Assembly (NCBI RefSeq): GCF_000350225.1
Contig: NW_005179080.1
Span: forward strand, 434,001 to 498,000
Direction: 5' to 3'
Length of the DNA stretch: 64,000 nucleotides
Origin: Chondrus crispus
Lineage: Eukaryota; Rhodophyta; Florideophyceae; Gigartinales; Gigartinaceae
A model generated the notes under the pieces. The model was not told the DNA's origin. It did no database searches and worked only from the letters and a program-made list of their open reading frames with translations. Shown here one piece after another: positions 9,928 to 20,838 of the stretch (the first letter of the stretch is position 1; each line of letters begins with the position of its first letter). Made by a program: the position numbers and the translations under genes.

Positions 9928-12900
9928 CTACCACCGTTTTCTTCGCTTAGTACGACGCACCACGGGTTGGCGCGGGGAGGAATTCTTAGCAGTGCCAGCC
10001 AATGTGCGAGTGTCTTCTATGTTCTCTTTGTCCTCACTGGAACACTCCTGCTGAAGTCCGCGTTTGGGAGGCTTCAATTTTGCCACCTGCTTGGTAGAGA
10101 CTTGTGCGTCAATCTTTGACCGCGTCCTGGCGGAGCTTCGCCTCATGCGAGTAGAAGAATCCTGTCTCGCAGCGGAAATCTGTTTGGTGACATTTGAGGA
10201 TGAACTCTTTTCTTTCTCGGTGGAGGCATCTCCTGACGTTCGCTGGTTATCCTCTTCAGCGTTTTGGAAAGCCTCACTACGCCGTTCCGACTCATGCGCC
10301 GACATACACTCCGACACGCGTTCAATAGTCCTGTGACTTTCAGCTCCTGCATCCGATTTGGAATCTGCAACCGAGGGTGTGCGGCACTTCGGCGCTTCCG
10401 CCGTATCTTTTGAGCCGTTCACAACAATATCAGCCTCAAGTGGAATCCCAGGGCTCTCCTTTGCTTGTCGAGGAGAACTGTGTCGTCGCTGCTTCAAAGG
10501 AGAGGCCACTGGTTGTTTGCAATGTTTTGCCTTACTGGCCTTCGCCTGCTTCGCATGAGAAGCGGCATGGACTTGTGATGAGTGTGGTACACACGACCAA
10601 GTTTCGTCCGAGGGGACAACACCGCCTCTCTGCTCTGTGCTGCTTGATTCCTCAAAAGGTAATTGCTTCGCCTTCTGTTGATTAGACTTGCTCTTTACAG
10701 ACGTTGAGTGCGGAGACAACTGAATATCATTTCCACCCCTAGCTAACGCCTTCTGCAATTCAACAACATTTTCCCTCGAAATCTGACTCCCTTCACCATC
10801 ACTTTCCATTTGGTCTGAGGCACTATCATCAGCGAGGTCTTCTTCTCCTTCTAAACCGGAGAGGCGAGCGTAGTCAAGTCTTTTCATGCTTCTCTTCGAC
10901 CTCCGGACATTTGATAGGTCTACGTGAGAAGAGGAATGGTATGCGGCGCCATCAACCGCAGTTCTCTTCCGCCTCCTTGAGCTCTGCTTTCTCCGAATAT
11001 TTGTGTCCCTGGATAAGGGTTTGTGTAACTTAGGAATGTCCGGAACTTCGTTCGCGGCTCTAGACTTCAAACAGCTGATAAAGTTTGAGAGTATGGCAAC
11101 CATTTCGCCAGCATCCCTCACGTAATCTGATAGAATTGTATCTGTTATCGGTTGTAGCATTGGAAGAAGCACTCTTGCGTCATTGACAGTAAGGTGAGGC
11201 AGTATGGCAAATCCTGCTTCTGTGAGCACTCGAACTTCTTTACAGACATCTTCAGCTTTACCATAACAGGCGACAACTGATCCAATCAAACACTCCAGAA
11301 GATCCCTGGCAGCTGCTTCTTTCCCCGTTCCAGGTTCCCGTAAAGCCAGAATATTGTCTGTAAGTCGACGTACCGGCTGGAAGAGGTGTTCTGTCTTGAT
11401 GTCGGCAACTTCGCGTAATGCCATTCTTTCTTGCTCAATGCGAATAGTTTTCTTCACTTGGCGCTGCTGGCAATAACGCTTGCAGAGTTGAATGCAGCTC
11501 CACTCGTACGGTATAGGATCAGAGGAGAGATGTTTCTTCGCCCTGACAAGGAGTCCCAGCATTGGCAGGTGAGCAATCTTTGCTGACAATGCAGATTGTA
11601 GCGAAGCCTGCACCAGAGAAGCGAAGCAGTCCCTGACTTCCATTTCGGGTTGGTGACCATGTGCTTTGCTTCCATCATGGGAATCCCTCATCAAATTACT
11701 ATCCACAGCAGCAAGCTCAAATTCGATAATCGCTAGTGTACATACTTTGACTGCATCCGCGATGTCCCTTGATACTTCTCGAGCACCAAGAAAGTCAGGC
11801 CGTGAAAACCCTTTTGATTTGTAAAAGCTTTCAACTCCTGCACACAGAGTCAACGCAGTTAGCAGCCCTTGTAGGCATAGCATTCTGCACGAAATAGAAA
11901 ATGAATTCGAGTGACAAATTTGAGCAAGAATGTCAATTAGTTCCGCACCACGATCACGGGCATCCTTCACGGCATCATCCACAAGGCCATAGTCGGCATG
12001 GTCACTTTTGTCGGATTCCAGACGAGCTCGAATCTTGGCAAGGCACCATGCAATCACCGCACAGCCCGTCCGGACAGCGTCTGTAGTGATATCAGAAGTC
12101 AATTTAGACGTAGAGCTGTTCTGAATCTGATATTGTAACACCTTCACCGCCGATGAATACACGGAAACGTTTGGTTCGGCTAATTCACTCATCACTCGGA
12201 CTCTCAAGAGTCCGGCTGAGATACTCAGTGGTTCAGCAGCTGATATATCGGCTCGGACATGGATTGACAAATCCTTGGAGGCAGCTGAACATGCCCTTTG
12301 AAGTGTAGTTTGAGCCAGATTCTTGCAGGGACTTCCATCGGACGAAAGAAACTTCAAGGTTTCCGCACAAATTTTCACCAGTCTTAAGGAACCGGTATGT
12401 CGAGAGATCAGGTCCACAAGCCGTGAAAGAATATCATTCAGGTGCACTTCGATTCCTTCTTTTTCCAAGTACTGCATTTCGAAGAACATCGGCAGTTGTA
12501 CTAATGCGCACAAAGCTCTCACATCAGCCTGAAACTGTACGAGAAGATGAGATAATTCCGGAAGAAATTCTGCTGAGAACTTGGTACATGGTGTTTCAAT
12601 GCTGTCTCGCTCGCCGCGCTGCACGACGCTCGAACGCTGAGGATCTCCATGCCCACTGGCTTCGCGTGCGGAAGCAAGAAGAATCTCGCAAGTTAGGGCA
12701 TGATCCTCGCCGCCTGAACTACCTTCCTTTCCTTTGGCATGGGGCGTAGTTGTGGAAAGTATTCTCTCTCCGGTCATATTTCTATCTGTCTTGAAAAGCT
12801 TCATGTATGCTTCCCAGCATCGCAAGGCAGGAAGGTGGTCCCACACAGCGTCGACTACCTGATCCACAGCTCGAATGTCCCGAACAACTCCACTGCATTT

Positions 12901-14325
12901 AGCCATCAACTGCTGGATATCGTCCATGGAACGGTCCAATGCCGGAATTTCGAGCAACGCAGGGTTTTGGACATCTCCCGATGCTGGTTTCAGTTTCTTC
13001 TTCAATAAGTCTCGTCTTGTACTATCTGCACACTTCCTCGATGACTTCTCCGAGGTGGTTGACGTGATCATCCGGGAAAGAAACTCACCAGCTGCCCTGC
13101 GGACATCGGTCTGTGATTCCTTTAGAGCAATGTGGCAGATCGAAACCTTGACATTCTCATCGAATATGTCAAAGCCTGAGAGAGTAGTTAGCAAGCGAAT
13201 GGCTGCCACTGCAACAGTGTCGTCCTTGTCACGAGCCATTTCCGTGATACGATCACAAAACCGTTGAAGAAACATTTCCAAGCTGGAATAAAAATCTTTT
13301 TTCCGTAGCATTCGCGACAGTACTTCTAACGTGGAGCGGCGAACCACAGGTTCCTTGTCTGACAGTAACCAGCCAATATACTTTGTATGTTTATCGTCCA
13401 GAAAGTGGTCAGGACATGACAGAATCCAACAGCCAAGTGCAGTCACCGATATCTGCCGGATCTCTGCTGAAACATCGCGATATTTCAAGACAAGAATGGA
13501 ATCGAAAACCTTGCTTGACAAAGCAATGAGTTCACTGTTGTGGGCTGTCATTTCATCCACCTTTCTAGTCAGATCCTTGCCTTTTTTGGACAGAGCGATT
13601 GGCAGGTCTACACCTTTCTTCGATCTCTTCTTACGACCCGCAGCACGGGGCTGTTTTGGAGCCATACCGCATCTCCTTTTCTCGGTCGCAAGCTGCCTCT
13701 GCATACTGCTTAGCTCTTTCCGCAGACGCCCTCCAAAGTCAATGAGCCCGTCAACTAGTCGAAACGCTGCCAAACAGGCTGCCATCCTCAACGCACGAGA
13801 TTTCGCAGTAGTCATAGCGTCCAGCCAGGAGATGAGAGTGTCGAAGCAGTCTGTGTCAAAAAGAACAACTTTGCTTGATTCAGCAGTGAGTCTCCGCCAA
13901 AAGTCTTCGTAAGCACGGCGCAACTTTTTCGAAACAGAATCCTTGCCCGCAGTCGGCACTGGACCGGGAACATCTTCGCGTAATAAATGGCTAATTCTCA
14001 GTACGGATGAAGAGGGGTCATTGGCAACAACCATCTGCGGGGTGATAGCCGCCAATGGTGGGCAGCCGATGGGGCGCGCGAGGCGAACAACGAGAGAGAG
14101 GACATCGGCAACAGCAGCGGGTCCGTTCACTTGCACAAGTGCGAGCCATTCGGTCACCAAACCAGCAACGCTAGACGGAGCAGCAGCTAACTTTGAGAAC
14201 AGGTCGTCCTCTGCGGGCTCCAAGACTTCGTCCTGGTCATCCTCATGGCTAAGTATAGCTTTCGTTCGTTCGGGAGCCGAGATATCATCCCCGTCTTCCC
14301 CGTCGCTCTGTTGCAAAGGGTTCAT
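9928..14325 (-). CDS. SCC3: Cohesin subunit SCC3/STAG
   Basis: This 1465-aa single-exon gene encodes the HEAT-repeat cohesin subunit that binds the SCC1 kleisin and DNA and is needed to load cohesin and hold sister chromatids. The STAG domain lies near residues 132-200 (FWRRLTAESSKVVLFDTDCFDTLISWLD, with RALRMAACLAAFRLVDGL following). A basic segment RKKRSKKG near 231 may be an NLS. The stromalin conserved domain is at about 273-345, with VFDSILVLKYRDVSAEIRQI and KYIGWLLSD as its core, very close to STAG proteins. The last 370 residues or so are low-complexity, charged and probably disordered, ending in RRTKRRKRW. It begins at the ATG at 14325 and is somewhat longer than animal STAGs. No intron is seen. 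Confidence 0.92.
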   Translation of the reverse strand: MNPLQQSDGEDGDDISAPERTKAILSHEDDQDEVLEPAEDDLFSKLAAAPSSVAGLVTEWLALVQVNGPAAVADVLSLVVRLARPIGCPPLAAITPQMVVANDPSSSVLRISHLLREDVPGPVPTAGKDSVSKKLRRAYEDFWRRLTAESSKVVLFDTDCFDTLISWLDAMTTAKSRALRMAACLAAFRLVDGLIDFGGRLRKELSSMQRQLATEKRRCGMAPKQPRAAGRKKRSKKGVDLPIALSKKGKDLTRKVDEMTAHNSELIALSSKVFDSILVLKYRDVSAEIRQISVTALGCWILSCPDHFLDDKHTKYIGWLLSDKEPVVRRSTLEVLSRMLRKKDFYSSLEMFLQRFCDRITEMARDKDDTVAVAAIRLLTTLSGFDIFDENVKVSICHIALKESQTDVRRAAGEFLSRMITSTTSEKSSRKCADSTRRDLLKKKLKPASGDVQNPALLEIPALDRSMDDIQQLMAKCSGVVRDIRAVDQVVDAVWDHLPALRCWEAYMKLFKTDRNMTGERILSTTTPHAKGKEGSSGGEDHALTCEILLASAREASGHGDPQRSSVVQRGERDSIETPCTKFSAEFLPELSHLLVQFQADVRALCALVQLPMFFEMQYLEKEGIEVHLNDILSRLVDLISRHTGSLRLVKICAETLKFLSSDGSPCKNLAQTTLQRACSAASKDLSIHVRADISAAEPLSISAGLLRVRVMSELAEPNVSVYSSAVKVLQYQIQNSSTSKLTSDITTDAVRTGCAVIAWCLAKIRARLESDKSDHADYGLVDDAVKDARDRGAELIDILAQICHSNSFSISCRMLCLQGLLTALTLCAGVESFYKSKGFSRPDFLGAREVSRDIADAVKVCTLAIIEFELAAVDSNLMRDSHDGSKAHGHQPEMEVRDCFASLVQASLQSALSAKIAHLPMLGLLVRAKKHLSSDPIPYEWSCIQLCKRYCQQRQVKKTIRIEQERMALREVADIKTEHLFQPVRRLTDNILALREPGTGKEAAARDLLECLIGSVVACYGKAEDVCKEVRVLTEAGFAILPHLTVNDARVLLPMLQPITDTILSDYVRDAGEMVAILSNFISCLKSRAANEVPDIPKLHKPLSRDTNIRRKQSSRRRKRTAVDGAAYHSSSHVDLSNVRRSKRSMKRLDYARLSGLEGEEDLADDSASDQMESDGEGSQISRENVVELQKALARGGNDIQLSPHSTSVKSKSNQQKAKQLPFEESSSTEQRGGVVPSDETWSCVPHSSQVHAASHAKQAKASKAKHCKQPVASPLKQRRHSSPRQAKESPGIPLEADIVVNGSKDTAEAPKCRTPSVADSKSDAGAESHRTIERVSECMSAHESERRSEAFQNAEEDNQRTSGDASTEKEKSSSSNVTKQISAARQDSSTRMRRSSARTRSKIDAQVSTKQVAKLKPPKRGLQQECSSEDKENIEDTRTLAGTAKNSSPRQPVVRRTKRRKRW

Positions 14326-15204
14326 TGCGCGCCCTGAACCCCTGGTGAGGTAAATAGCCCGACCTTGACAGGAAGCAATTCAGGACTATTGCACTCCTCA
14401 ACTTAGTGGACAAGAACGAGATGCATCGAAATGGTTTGGTTGAAGGAGACCGAATTCTAGATTGATGTCAGAGCCGCGACTGTTTGCTTTCCCGCGTTCA
14501 GCGAGTTTGAACCGCAATGCATGTGAGGGGTTGTGTGCGGTCAGGGCGCTGTGACATTGCAGAGTAGTACCCGCCAAATTTATTGATTAATTCGGTTAAT
14601 TTTTCAGGTGTGGCAGAGCCCGACTGCCTTTTATGTCATGTAGCTGAGCCCGCTGCCACCCCTATCATCGAAAGGCTTGTGGAGGCCAGGCGAAACGCAC
14701 TTGAGTCGCTGTCGCCGGAAAGAGGACGATGATGCCTATGCCTTTACTTCTTCGCGTCGAGATACCCCTTAATGTAATCACGACTTTTAAGCCTTCCTTT
14801 TGGCTGTAAACGAACCTAGAGAAACTCCTCACTATGGAGACTATGCGACATCCATCGACGTTGATGGATACTACCATTTGTCGACAATATTTCTATTAAA
14901 AGATTTATGTGCTTCAGTCCTATTGTAATATCTTTTGTTTAATGCTGCAAGTGTTTTTCTCGCACGTGCCGCAGTTCGAGAGTTGATGTGCACTGCAGAA
15001 TGTGGCAAAGTCCTCGTGCATGCGCATCTAAGTGGTGTTTCTCCGCTTGTGAGCGAACCGGATGCACGAAAAGTGCAGCCCCAACCTTTTGCTCTGCTCC
15101 ATTGTTCTATACACATACCATTAATAAGACTACAGGCAGTTTACATTTTTTTCACGAGAACATGCACTTTTCTCGAGCTTGAATCACATGAAACACTAAA
15201 TGAA
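14326..15204. other. Gap between SCC3 and RPAIN, nothing recognised
   Basis: About 880 bp include the promoter side of SCC3 and the 3' side of RPAIN. I see no protein-like frame, RNA gene or repeat. Confidence 0.5.
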
Positions 15205-15870
15205 CTAGAGTACAATGCTGTCCATCCGACATGAATCACACCGCGCATGCATGAAAGTAAACCCGAATCTCTCGTGACATGAAAAGCTCGGGGCACCCTT
15301 CTGACAACAGATCCGCTTCGAGTGTTCGTCAAGTACCTGAGCAAGTCGAGCCCTGACTACGTCAAGTGTCAAGTTATCGTACGTCCCTCCGTCTAATCTC
15401 AAGCCGCAAGAGCAAAACAGTACTCCGTGCCTCACCTGCAAAACATCTCTTGTGCACAGAGGACAGAACACGGCTGACGAAGTTGAGACTCCTTCAAAAC
15501 GGGTATGGAATGCAACTAATTCCCTTAAATCTGCGTCTGTCTCTGCCAGGGACTGCCGGTGCTCACGGATGGCAGCCTCTTCAGCAGCACGACGCTCTTT
15601 GGTGATTGCCTCTTCGAGATCTGCGACAAGGGTGTTGATTTCGTCAGATGACAACTCTAGTGCTCTGTTACCAGCATTTCGCAGGTGAGAGGCTTCTTCA
15701 GCGAGAATCGCAAGCCGCCTCGCCCGTGCCGATGATACTGTTTCTTCTCTCTCTGCCTTCACTCGGGCAACGCAATTTTGCAGAAGGCGTTTTCGCCACT
15801 CCGCGCATGGAGCCTGCGTACGGGACCACTTATGCCTTCGGGCATTACTGCGTTCTGACATACCATTCAT
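15205..15870 (-). CDS. RPAIN: RPA-interacting protein (RPAIN-like), C-terminal zinc finger
   Basis: The 221-aa product resembles RPAIN, an adaptor that carries replication protein A into the nucleus through importin beta. The N-terminus has the family's basic helix (EWRKRLLQNCVARVK, about residues 24-38). A central acidic coiled coil follows (about 55-125). The C-terminal zinc-binding module has CPLC at 136-139, CSCG at 153-156, Cys/His residues at 188-199 and a final C-D-S-C at 211-214, after an FGF segment as in RPAIN. A second ATG at 15861 could also be the start. Single exon, same strand as SCC3. Family assignment rests on the pattern of the two ends; the middle is poorly conserved. Confidence 0.78.
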   Translation of the reverse strand: MNGMSERSNARRHKWSRTQAPCAEWRKRLLQNCVARVKAEREETVSSARARRLAILAEEASHLRNAGNRALELSSDEINTLVADLEEAITKERRAAEEAAIREHRQSLAETDADLRELVAFHTRFEGVSTSSAVFCPLCTRDVLQVRHGVLFCSCGLRLDGGTYDNLTLDVVRARLAQVLDEHSKRICCQKGAPSFSCHERFGFTFMHARCDSCRMDSIVL

Positions 15871-16145
15871 ATTCCCTTACCCTGCAAGTGACTCTCAGAC
15901 CCTTTGATCTGATCGCGACTCTCACAGTTCTTTCTCGACGAAGGTCAATGGCTAAGGGACCGTAAATTGTCAGGAGTTGTGGCACAGGTAAAACGCATGG
16001 GCATGTCGCGCCAAAACCGAAAGTTCCTAAGAGCACCCCTATCGGTGCTGTGTATACAGTGTGCGAAACGCAAATAAATACACCCATCGTCGAAAGGGTT
16101 TTCAGCAACACAGGCCGAAAACATAAAAAAGCACACTGTATGATA

Positions 16146-17713
16146 CAGTGCGCGAAACGCAAATAAATACACCCTCCGTCCCGCCCGTATTTCCGCATCG
16201 CAACCAGATTTTATAAAAGCACCTCTTCACCCGCCTCAACAACGTGCTGAAACGAACGATTCTGAAGTCGGATTGGGTGTAGCTCAAACCACCGCCCTGC
16301 TATTCATAAAAAACCGTGCGAAATGCAAATAAATACACGACACGCCATATGATACAGTACCCAAAAAGGGCGGGCAGATCCACGATAAACCATTATTCAA
16401 AACAGAACAAACCTTACTAGGAAGAGATCATCTTCCTCGTCTGTTCACTAGCCCGTCCCGCCCATTGCAACAAAAACCATGCCCAGAGGCCCACCTTCAA
16501 CCGACAATGAAAAAGAGCAAATCCTGGCTCTCCATCACCAACTCCTGTCTCTAAGAGACATCGCCCAAACTTTAGGACGCTCCGTTGGGGCAGTGCAAAG
16601 GTTTTTAAAGAACCCCAATCGTCATTCCCGCCGTCGTGCACACGTCACAGGACAGAAGATCACTGTGCGTCAAGAAAAGGCTTTAATTAGAAAAGCCTGC
16701 TCAGGAGAGTATTCAGCTCGTGACTTGAAGAAAAAGATGGATTTGCCGATTAGAGTAAGGCGCGTGTAACAAATTTTAAGTTCCACGCCTCATCTGACGT
16801 ATAAAAAGATGTTTAACGCCCCAATGATGACTGTACGTCACCGCAAAAACAGACTCAAATGGGTGCGTCGTTTTATTGGAAAGGGAGACATATTTCGGAA
16901 TAAGGTTATCTTCAGCGACGAGAAGAAGTTTAACCTTGATGGGTCGGATGGATTATCCGGCTATTAGCATGACCTTTTCACAGAGGAGCGGATGTTTTCA
17001 AAAAGGCAAAATGGGGGCGCTTCCGTGATGGTTTGGGGTGGAATGTCGCCGTATGGACTGTCTCCGTTGGTTTTTTTGGAACTACAGCAAGATTCGAGAA
17101 GGTACTGTGAGACTCTGGAGCATGCTCTTCTCCCGATCGCTTCTGAGGATTATGGGGAAATGGCAACCTGGGTGTTTCAACAGGATGGTGCATCCATACA
17201 CAGGTCTACATTCACGCGCAGCTGGCTTACTGAAAGGAGTTTGAAGACCATAGATTGGCCTGCGAATTCCTCAGACCTCAATATTATAGAAAACATATGG
17301 GGCATTATGGCTCGCCGCGTCTACGCACGGCAGAGACAGTTCGATACAATTGCGGAACTCAAGGAGGTTATTAAAGAGGTTTGGGCGACTATCGGCTGTG
17401 AAGTTTTACAGAAGCTGTATCGTAGCATTCCTAGACGCATGCTTGCAGTACTGGATAGCAAGGGACGCGCGACAAAGTACTAGAATAAATGTGTTTTTGG
17501 TACTGTATCACATGGCGTTTCGTGTATTTATTTGCATTTCGCACGGTTTTTTATGAATAACAGGGCGGTTGTTTGAGCTACACCCAATCCGATTTCAGAA
17601 TCGTTCGTTTCAGCACGTTTTTGAGGCGGGTGAAGAGGTGCTTTTATAAAATCTGGTTGCAATACGGAAATACGGGCGGGACGGAGGGTGTATTATTTGC
17701 GTTCCGCGCACTG
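16146..17713 (+). mobile_element. Inner Tc1 element inserted in the outer element's TIR
   Basis: This 1568-bp element begins CAGTGCGCGAAACG and ends with the inverse CGCGCACTG, flanked by TA (16144-16145 and 17714-17715). Its inverted repeats are about 220 bp (16146-16363 against 17496-17713) and have the same IR/DR layout, with inner repeats near 16316-16345 and 17515-17545. It encodes a plus-strand transposase. Confidence 0.9.
16479..17483 (+). pseudogene. Tc1 transposase (DD34E), two nonsense codons
   Basis: The frame runs from the ATG at 16479 to the stop ending at 17483, about 334 codons, the normal Tc1 length, with no frameshift. Two internal stops break it: TAA at 16767-16769 and TAG at 16965-16967. 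The paired HTH DNA-binding domain (SLRDIAQTLGRSVGAVQRFL, then a GRPR-like region) is followed by the catalytic core. The Asp of SDEKKF, the Asp of QQDGAS and the Glu of NIIENIW are all present, with 34 residues between the second and third (DD34E). Compared with the neighbouring copy, the stops are CAA-or-CAG-to-TAA and TGG-to-TAG, both C-to-T type changes. An AATAAA follows the stop. It cannot be translated in full without readthrough. Confidence 0.9.
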
Positions 17714-17855
17714 TATCGCAAAACACACGGCGGGACCGATTCCGGGCTCGAATTGGCTCTACCATAAAAGCATGGACCGCAATCTTTAAAAACCTTTGCG
17801 AAACGCAAATAAATACGCGAAACGCCATAGAGTACAGTACCAAAAAGTCTTTATT

Positions 17856-18871
17856 TTAGTACTTTGTCGCACGCCCTTGTCCATCCAGCACTGCAAGCAT
17901 ACGGCGAGGTATGCTACGATAAAGGCTCTGTAGGAGTTCTCCACTAATTGTCGCCCATACCTCCTCAATGACCTCCTTAAGTTGGTCTACAGTATCGAAC
18001 TGCCTTTGACGAAGATAAACGCGGCGCGCCATGACGCCCCAAATGTTCTGTATTATATTGAGATCAGGCGACTTTGCCGGCCAATCTATAGTCCTTACAC
18101 CCTTATGAGTTAGCCATGAGCGCGTATATGTAGACCTACGGGTAGAGGCACCATCTTGCGGGTAAACCCAAGTGGCCATTTCGCCATACATCTCCGCTGC
18201 GAAGGGAAGTAAAGCTTGGTCGAGGGCTTGGTCGAGGGTTGCACAGTACTTGCGAGAGTCTTGATTTACATTTAAAAAGACCAACGGGGACACCCCGTAC
18301 GGGGAAATACCTCCCCAAACCATGATTGATGCTCCTCCATTTCGTCTGTTTGAAAAAACCTTTCATCTTTCCGTAGATCATGCCAATAGCATGCGTTGCC
18401 GTCAGGGCCGTCGAGGTTGAACTTCTTTTCGTCACTAAAAATTACCTTGTTCCAAAAATGATCTCCTTTGCCAATAAAGCGACGTACCCATTTCACTCTA
18501 TTTTCGCGGTGTAGAGCAGTCATCATGGATGCGGTTGTCATTTATTTATACTTCAGGTGTGGAGTTGCGCTTAAAATTTGCTGAATTCTGCGCACTCCTA
18601 CCGGTAGTCCGAGGTCCCTCTTGAGATCTTGAGCTGAATAGTTTCCTGTAGATGCCTTTCGGATCATGGCTTTCTCTTGGCGGACGGTGAGCTTTTGACC
18701 AGTTACATGCGCACGAGCACGAGAGGTACGACTCGGATTCTTTAAAAAGCGCTGTATGGCTCCTACAGATCTTCCTAACTCCTTAGATATATCCCGTAAG
18801 GACATTAGTTGATGGTGCAAGGCCAGGATCTGGCCCTTCTCGATGTCGCTGAGTGGCGGTCCTCTTGGCAT
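17856..18871 (-). pseudogene. Tc1 transposase of the outer element, broken, catalytic Glu lost
   Basis: It is a close relative of the inner transposase, read on the minus strand from the ATG at 18871. An in-frame TAA at 18542-18544 and a frameshift near 18330 break it into three pieces. The HTH domain (SLRDISKELGRSVGAIQRFL) and the first Asp (SDEKKF) are intact, as is the Asp in PQDGAS. The third catalytic residue is changed: the motif reads NIIQNIWG where the inner copy has NIIENIWG. It is therefore dead on three counts, which fits its being the older of the two. Confidence 0.88.
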
Positions 18872-19203
18872 TATGAATGCTAACTGCTCGCTCGCAGTGA
18901 TGTAGAACGATGCTCAGGCCGAGGGCTACAGAACTATGTCCTTTAGTGTTTTCAAAAGAAGAGTACGCGCCAATTGCCCGCACTTTTTGGTACTGTACTC
19001 TATGGCGTTTCGCGCATTTATTTGCGTTTCGCAAAGGTGTTTTAAGATTGCGGTCCATGCTTTTATTGTAGAGCCAATCCGAGCCCGGAATCGGTTCTGC
19101 CGTGTGTTTTGCGACATCATACATTGTGTTTTTTATGTTTTCGGCCTGTGTTGCTTGAAAACCCTTTCGACGATGGGTGTATTTATTTGTGTTTCGCACA
19201 CTG

Positions 19204-19509
19204 TATGTAAATTTTTTGCATATCCAGATACATAAACCTCTTTCATCCCTATTGGACTGGTTATCTCCAAAAATTTGGCCTTTTTGGCTATATCTATCTC
19301 TATATTGGAAGCCGGATGGCGACAAATTTATTCATTTGACCATATAGAGACGCGAATTACATGGCGCCACTTGGCCAAAAGACCATAGAACAGTGTCAAT
19401 ACAGTACCTCTCATACTCGATGCCCCGCACCCCTCGTACACTATGCCCTATCAGGGCACTTCAATTTCAAATTTACTCCTAAACCAATAGTGTTGCGCGC
19501 ATAAATGCT
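19204..19509. other. Spacer between the Tc1 pair and the next element, nothing recognised
   Basis: About 300 bp of AT-rich sequence with no protein-like frame and no repeat that I can pair elsewhere in the window. Confidence 0.4.
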
Positions 19510-19999
19510 ATATGCCTAATGTGATGTTTTAATGTACGGTACACCGTACATTAACTTTGGGGCGTCGAAAGTACGTCCGCTGATTTGCACGTGCCAAACC
19601 AATCACATAGAGAGACACCCAACGGCCCGGAGAGTGCGTGTACCAAGTTTCAGCGAAGTTGAACAATTACAACCCCCTTTTGCGTCGCTCGAAAAATTGC
19701 TACTTCCGGACCACGATGATGCCAGTAAATTGCGTTATGTACGGTATACCGTACATACAGGGCAATTCTAACTACTCATTCATAGTTCTAATGACAACCG
19801 CCTTGTTGCAGACCTCGTCCTTTGCCTTTCTGAGTCAGTGGAAGCTCGTTTCCGTGCTGCACCGCGACGCTGACACCCGGAATTTTCCTCCAGACAATCA
19901 GAGGCTTGGCAAGAACATTCAGACCTTTCTCGAAATACACTTATTCTGGCTTCCGTTTCGCGCTGCTCTAGTCGCTTCTTCGAATGCCACATGTCCCAG

Positions 20000-20838
20000 C
20001 AAGAGCGCCGTGTACCGGGATAAGTTCTGACACACAAATGTGTCTCACAATGCGTACACTTAAAGGACGAACGATGTCCTCTATATTTGCTGTTTCCCTT
20101 CACGTTCATCTCACATAAAGCACACTACCTTTCCAAACGAATTTGCCTTTGTCCATGTCCTGGTACGTTCAGCCGGAACTGAATGCCGTCAGGGCTACTA
20201 AAAAACAGTAAACGGTTTCGTTTCCGATTGCGGGCGAGCGCCCCCATTCGGTTTATCTCACCTTCATTCAGAGCAGAAGGAACTGTCTCTTCTACCATGG
20301 ACGGATTCCTCTGTAATTTGTCAGCAAATCTCAACAACTCTGTACACACTTCCAGACAAAAATCGGATAGAGATTCCACATTATTTAGAGCTTGTCGGAA
20401 AGCATGGATACTGTGGAAGCGACAACGGTCTGCGATAAGGTCACGTCTTTCATTCATCCTGTACGCTATAAATGAATTCACAAACAAAGTCTTCAGTGTT
20501 TGTCCCACAACCTTTTGTTCCCACTTGAATGTGGCCGACGGACTACGTAACATGGCACGCGCTTGTGCACCGCCATCTACGCCTCCCTTCGTCTTCGAAT
20601 AATAGCTCTGTACACCGTGCCTGAAAAGTTTCAAAGGAACAAAAGGTTGCAGATTCTGGACGCTCGTGTTGATAGCCCTCCATATATGTAGTCTGGACTT
20701 CAATACCCTCTTAGTTTCCGATGCCACAAATGCTGGAAATGGTTCTAGCGTATCAAATGCCCAATTCAGTAACCTATTTCCATTATCCTCTAAAACAGTC
20801 CTTGCTTCTTGGATCAATTCTGGAGGTGCCTTGATCAA
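20000..20838 (-). pseudogene. C-terminal part of the YqaJ-nuclease transposase with Cys/His finger
   Basis: This frame continues the protein after the palindromic insertion at 20833-20856. A helical region of about 210 residues leads to a TAG at 20125-20127; past this stop the same frame gives a Cys/His cluster: CALC, CTHC, LC and SCWDMWHS (about 20127-20015). The order C-x2-C, C-x2-C, C, then C-x3-W-H resembles the C-terminal cysteine-rich domain of piggyBac transposases, which binds the element's ends. I infer that the stop was originally a sense codon. Confidence 0.6.

Larger units (their letters stand above)
16058..19203. mobile_element. Outer Tc1 element, about 1.57 kb, split by a second Tc1
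   Basis: The ends read CAGTGTGCGAAACGC (16058 on) and its inverse ending at 19203, flanked by TA on both sides. Inverted repeats of about 220 bp border a transposase on the minus strand. The left repeat is cut: 16058-16143 and 17716-17850 together match the reverse complement of 18985-19203, and the gap is filled exactly by the inner element. Without the insertion the element is about 1576 bp. Each repeat carries a copy of GCGAAACGCAAATAAATAC at its outer and inner edge, the IR/DR layout known from Tc1 elements such as Sleeping Beauty. Confidence 0.88.

Noticed and set aside
186-14325. A functional cluster of recombination/cohesion genes (RAD51, SCC3)
   Set aside because: They are 9 kb apart, on opposite strands, with unrelated genes between them. 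Co-location looks coincidental.
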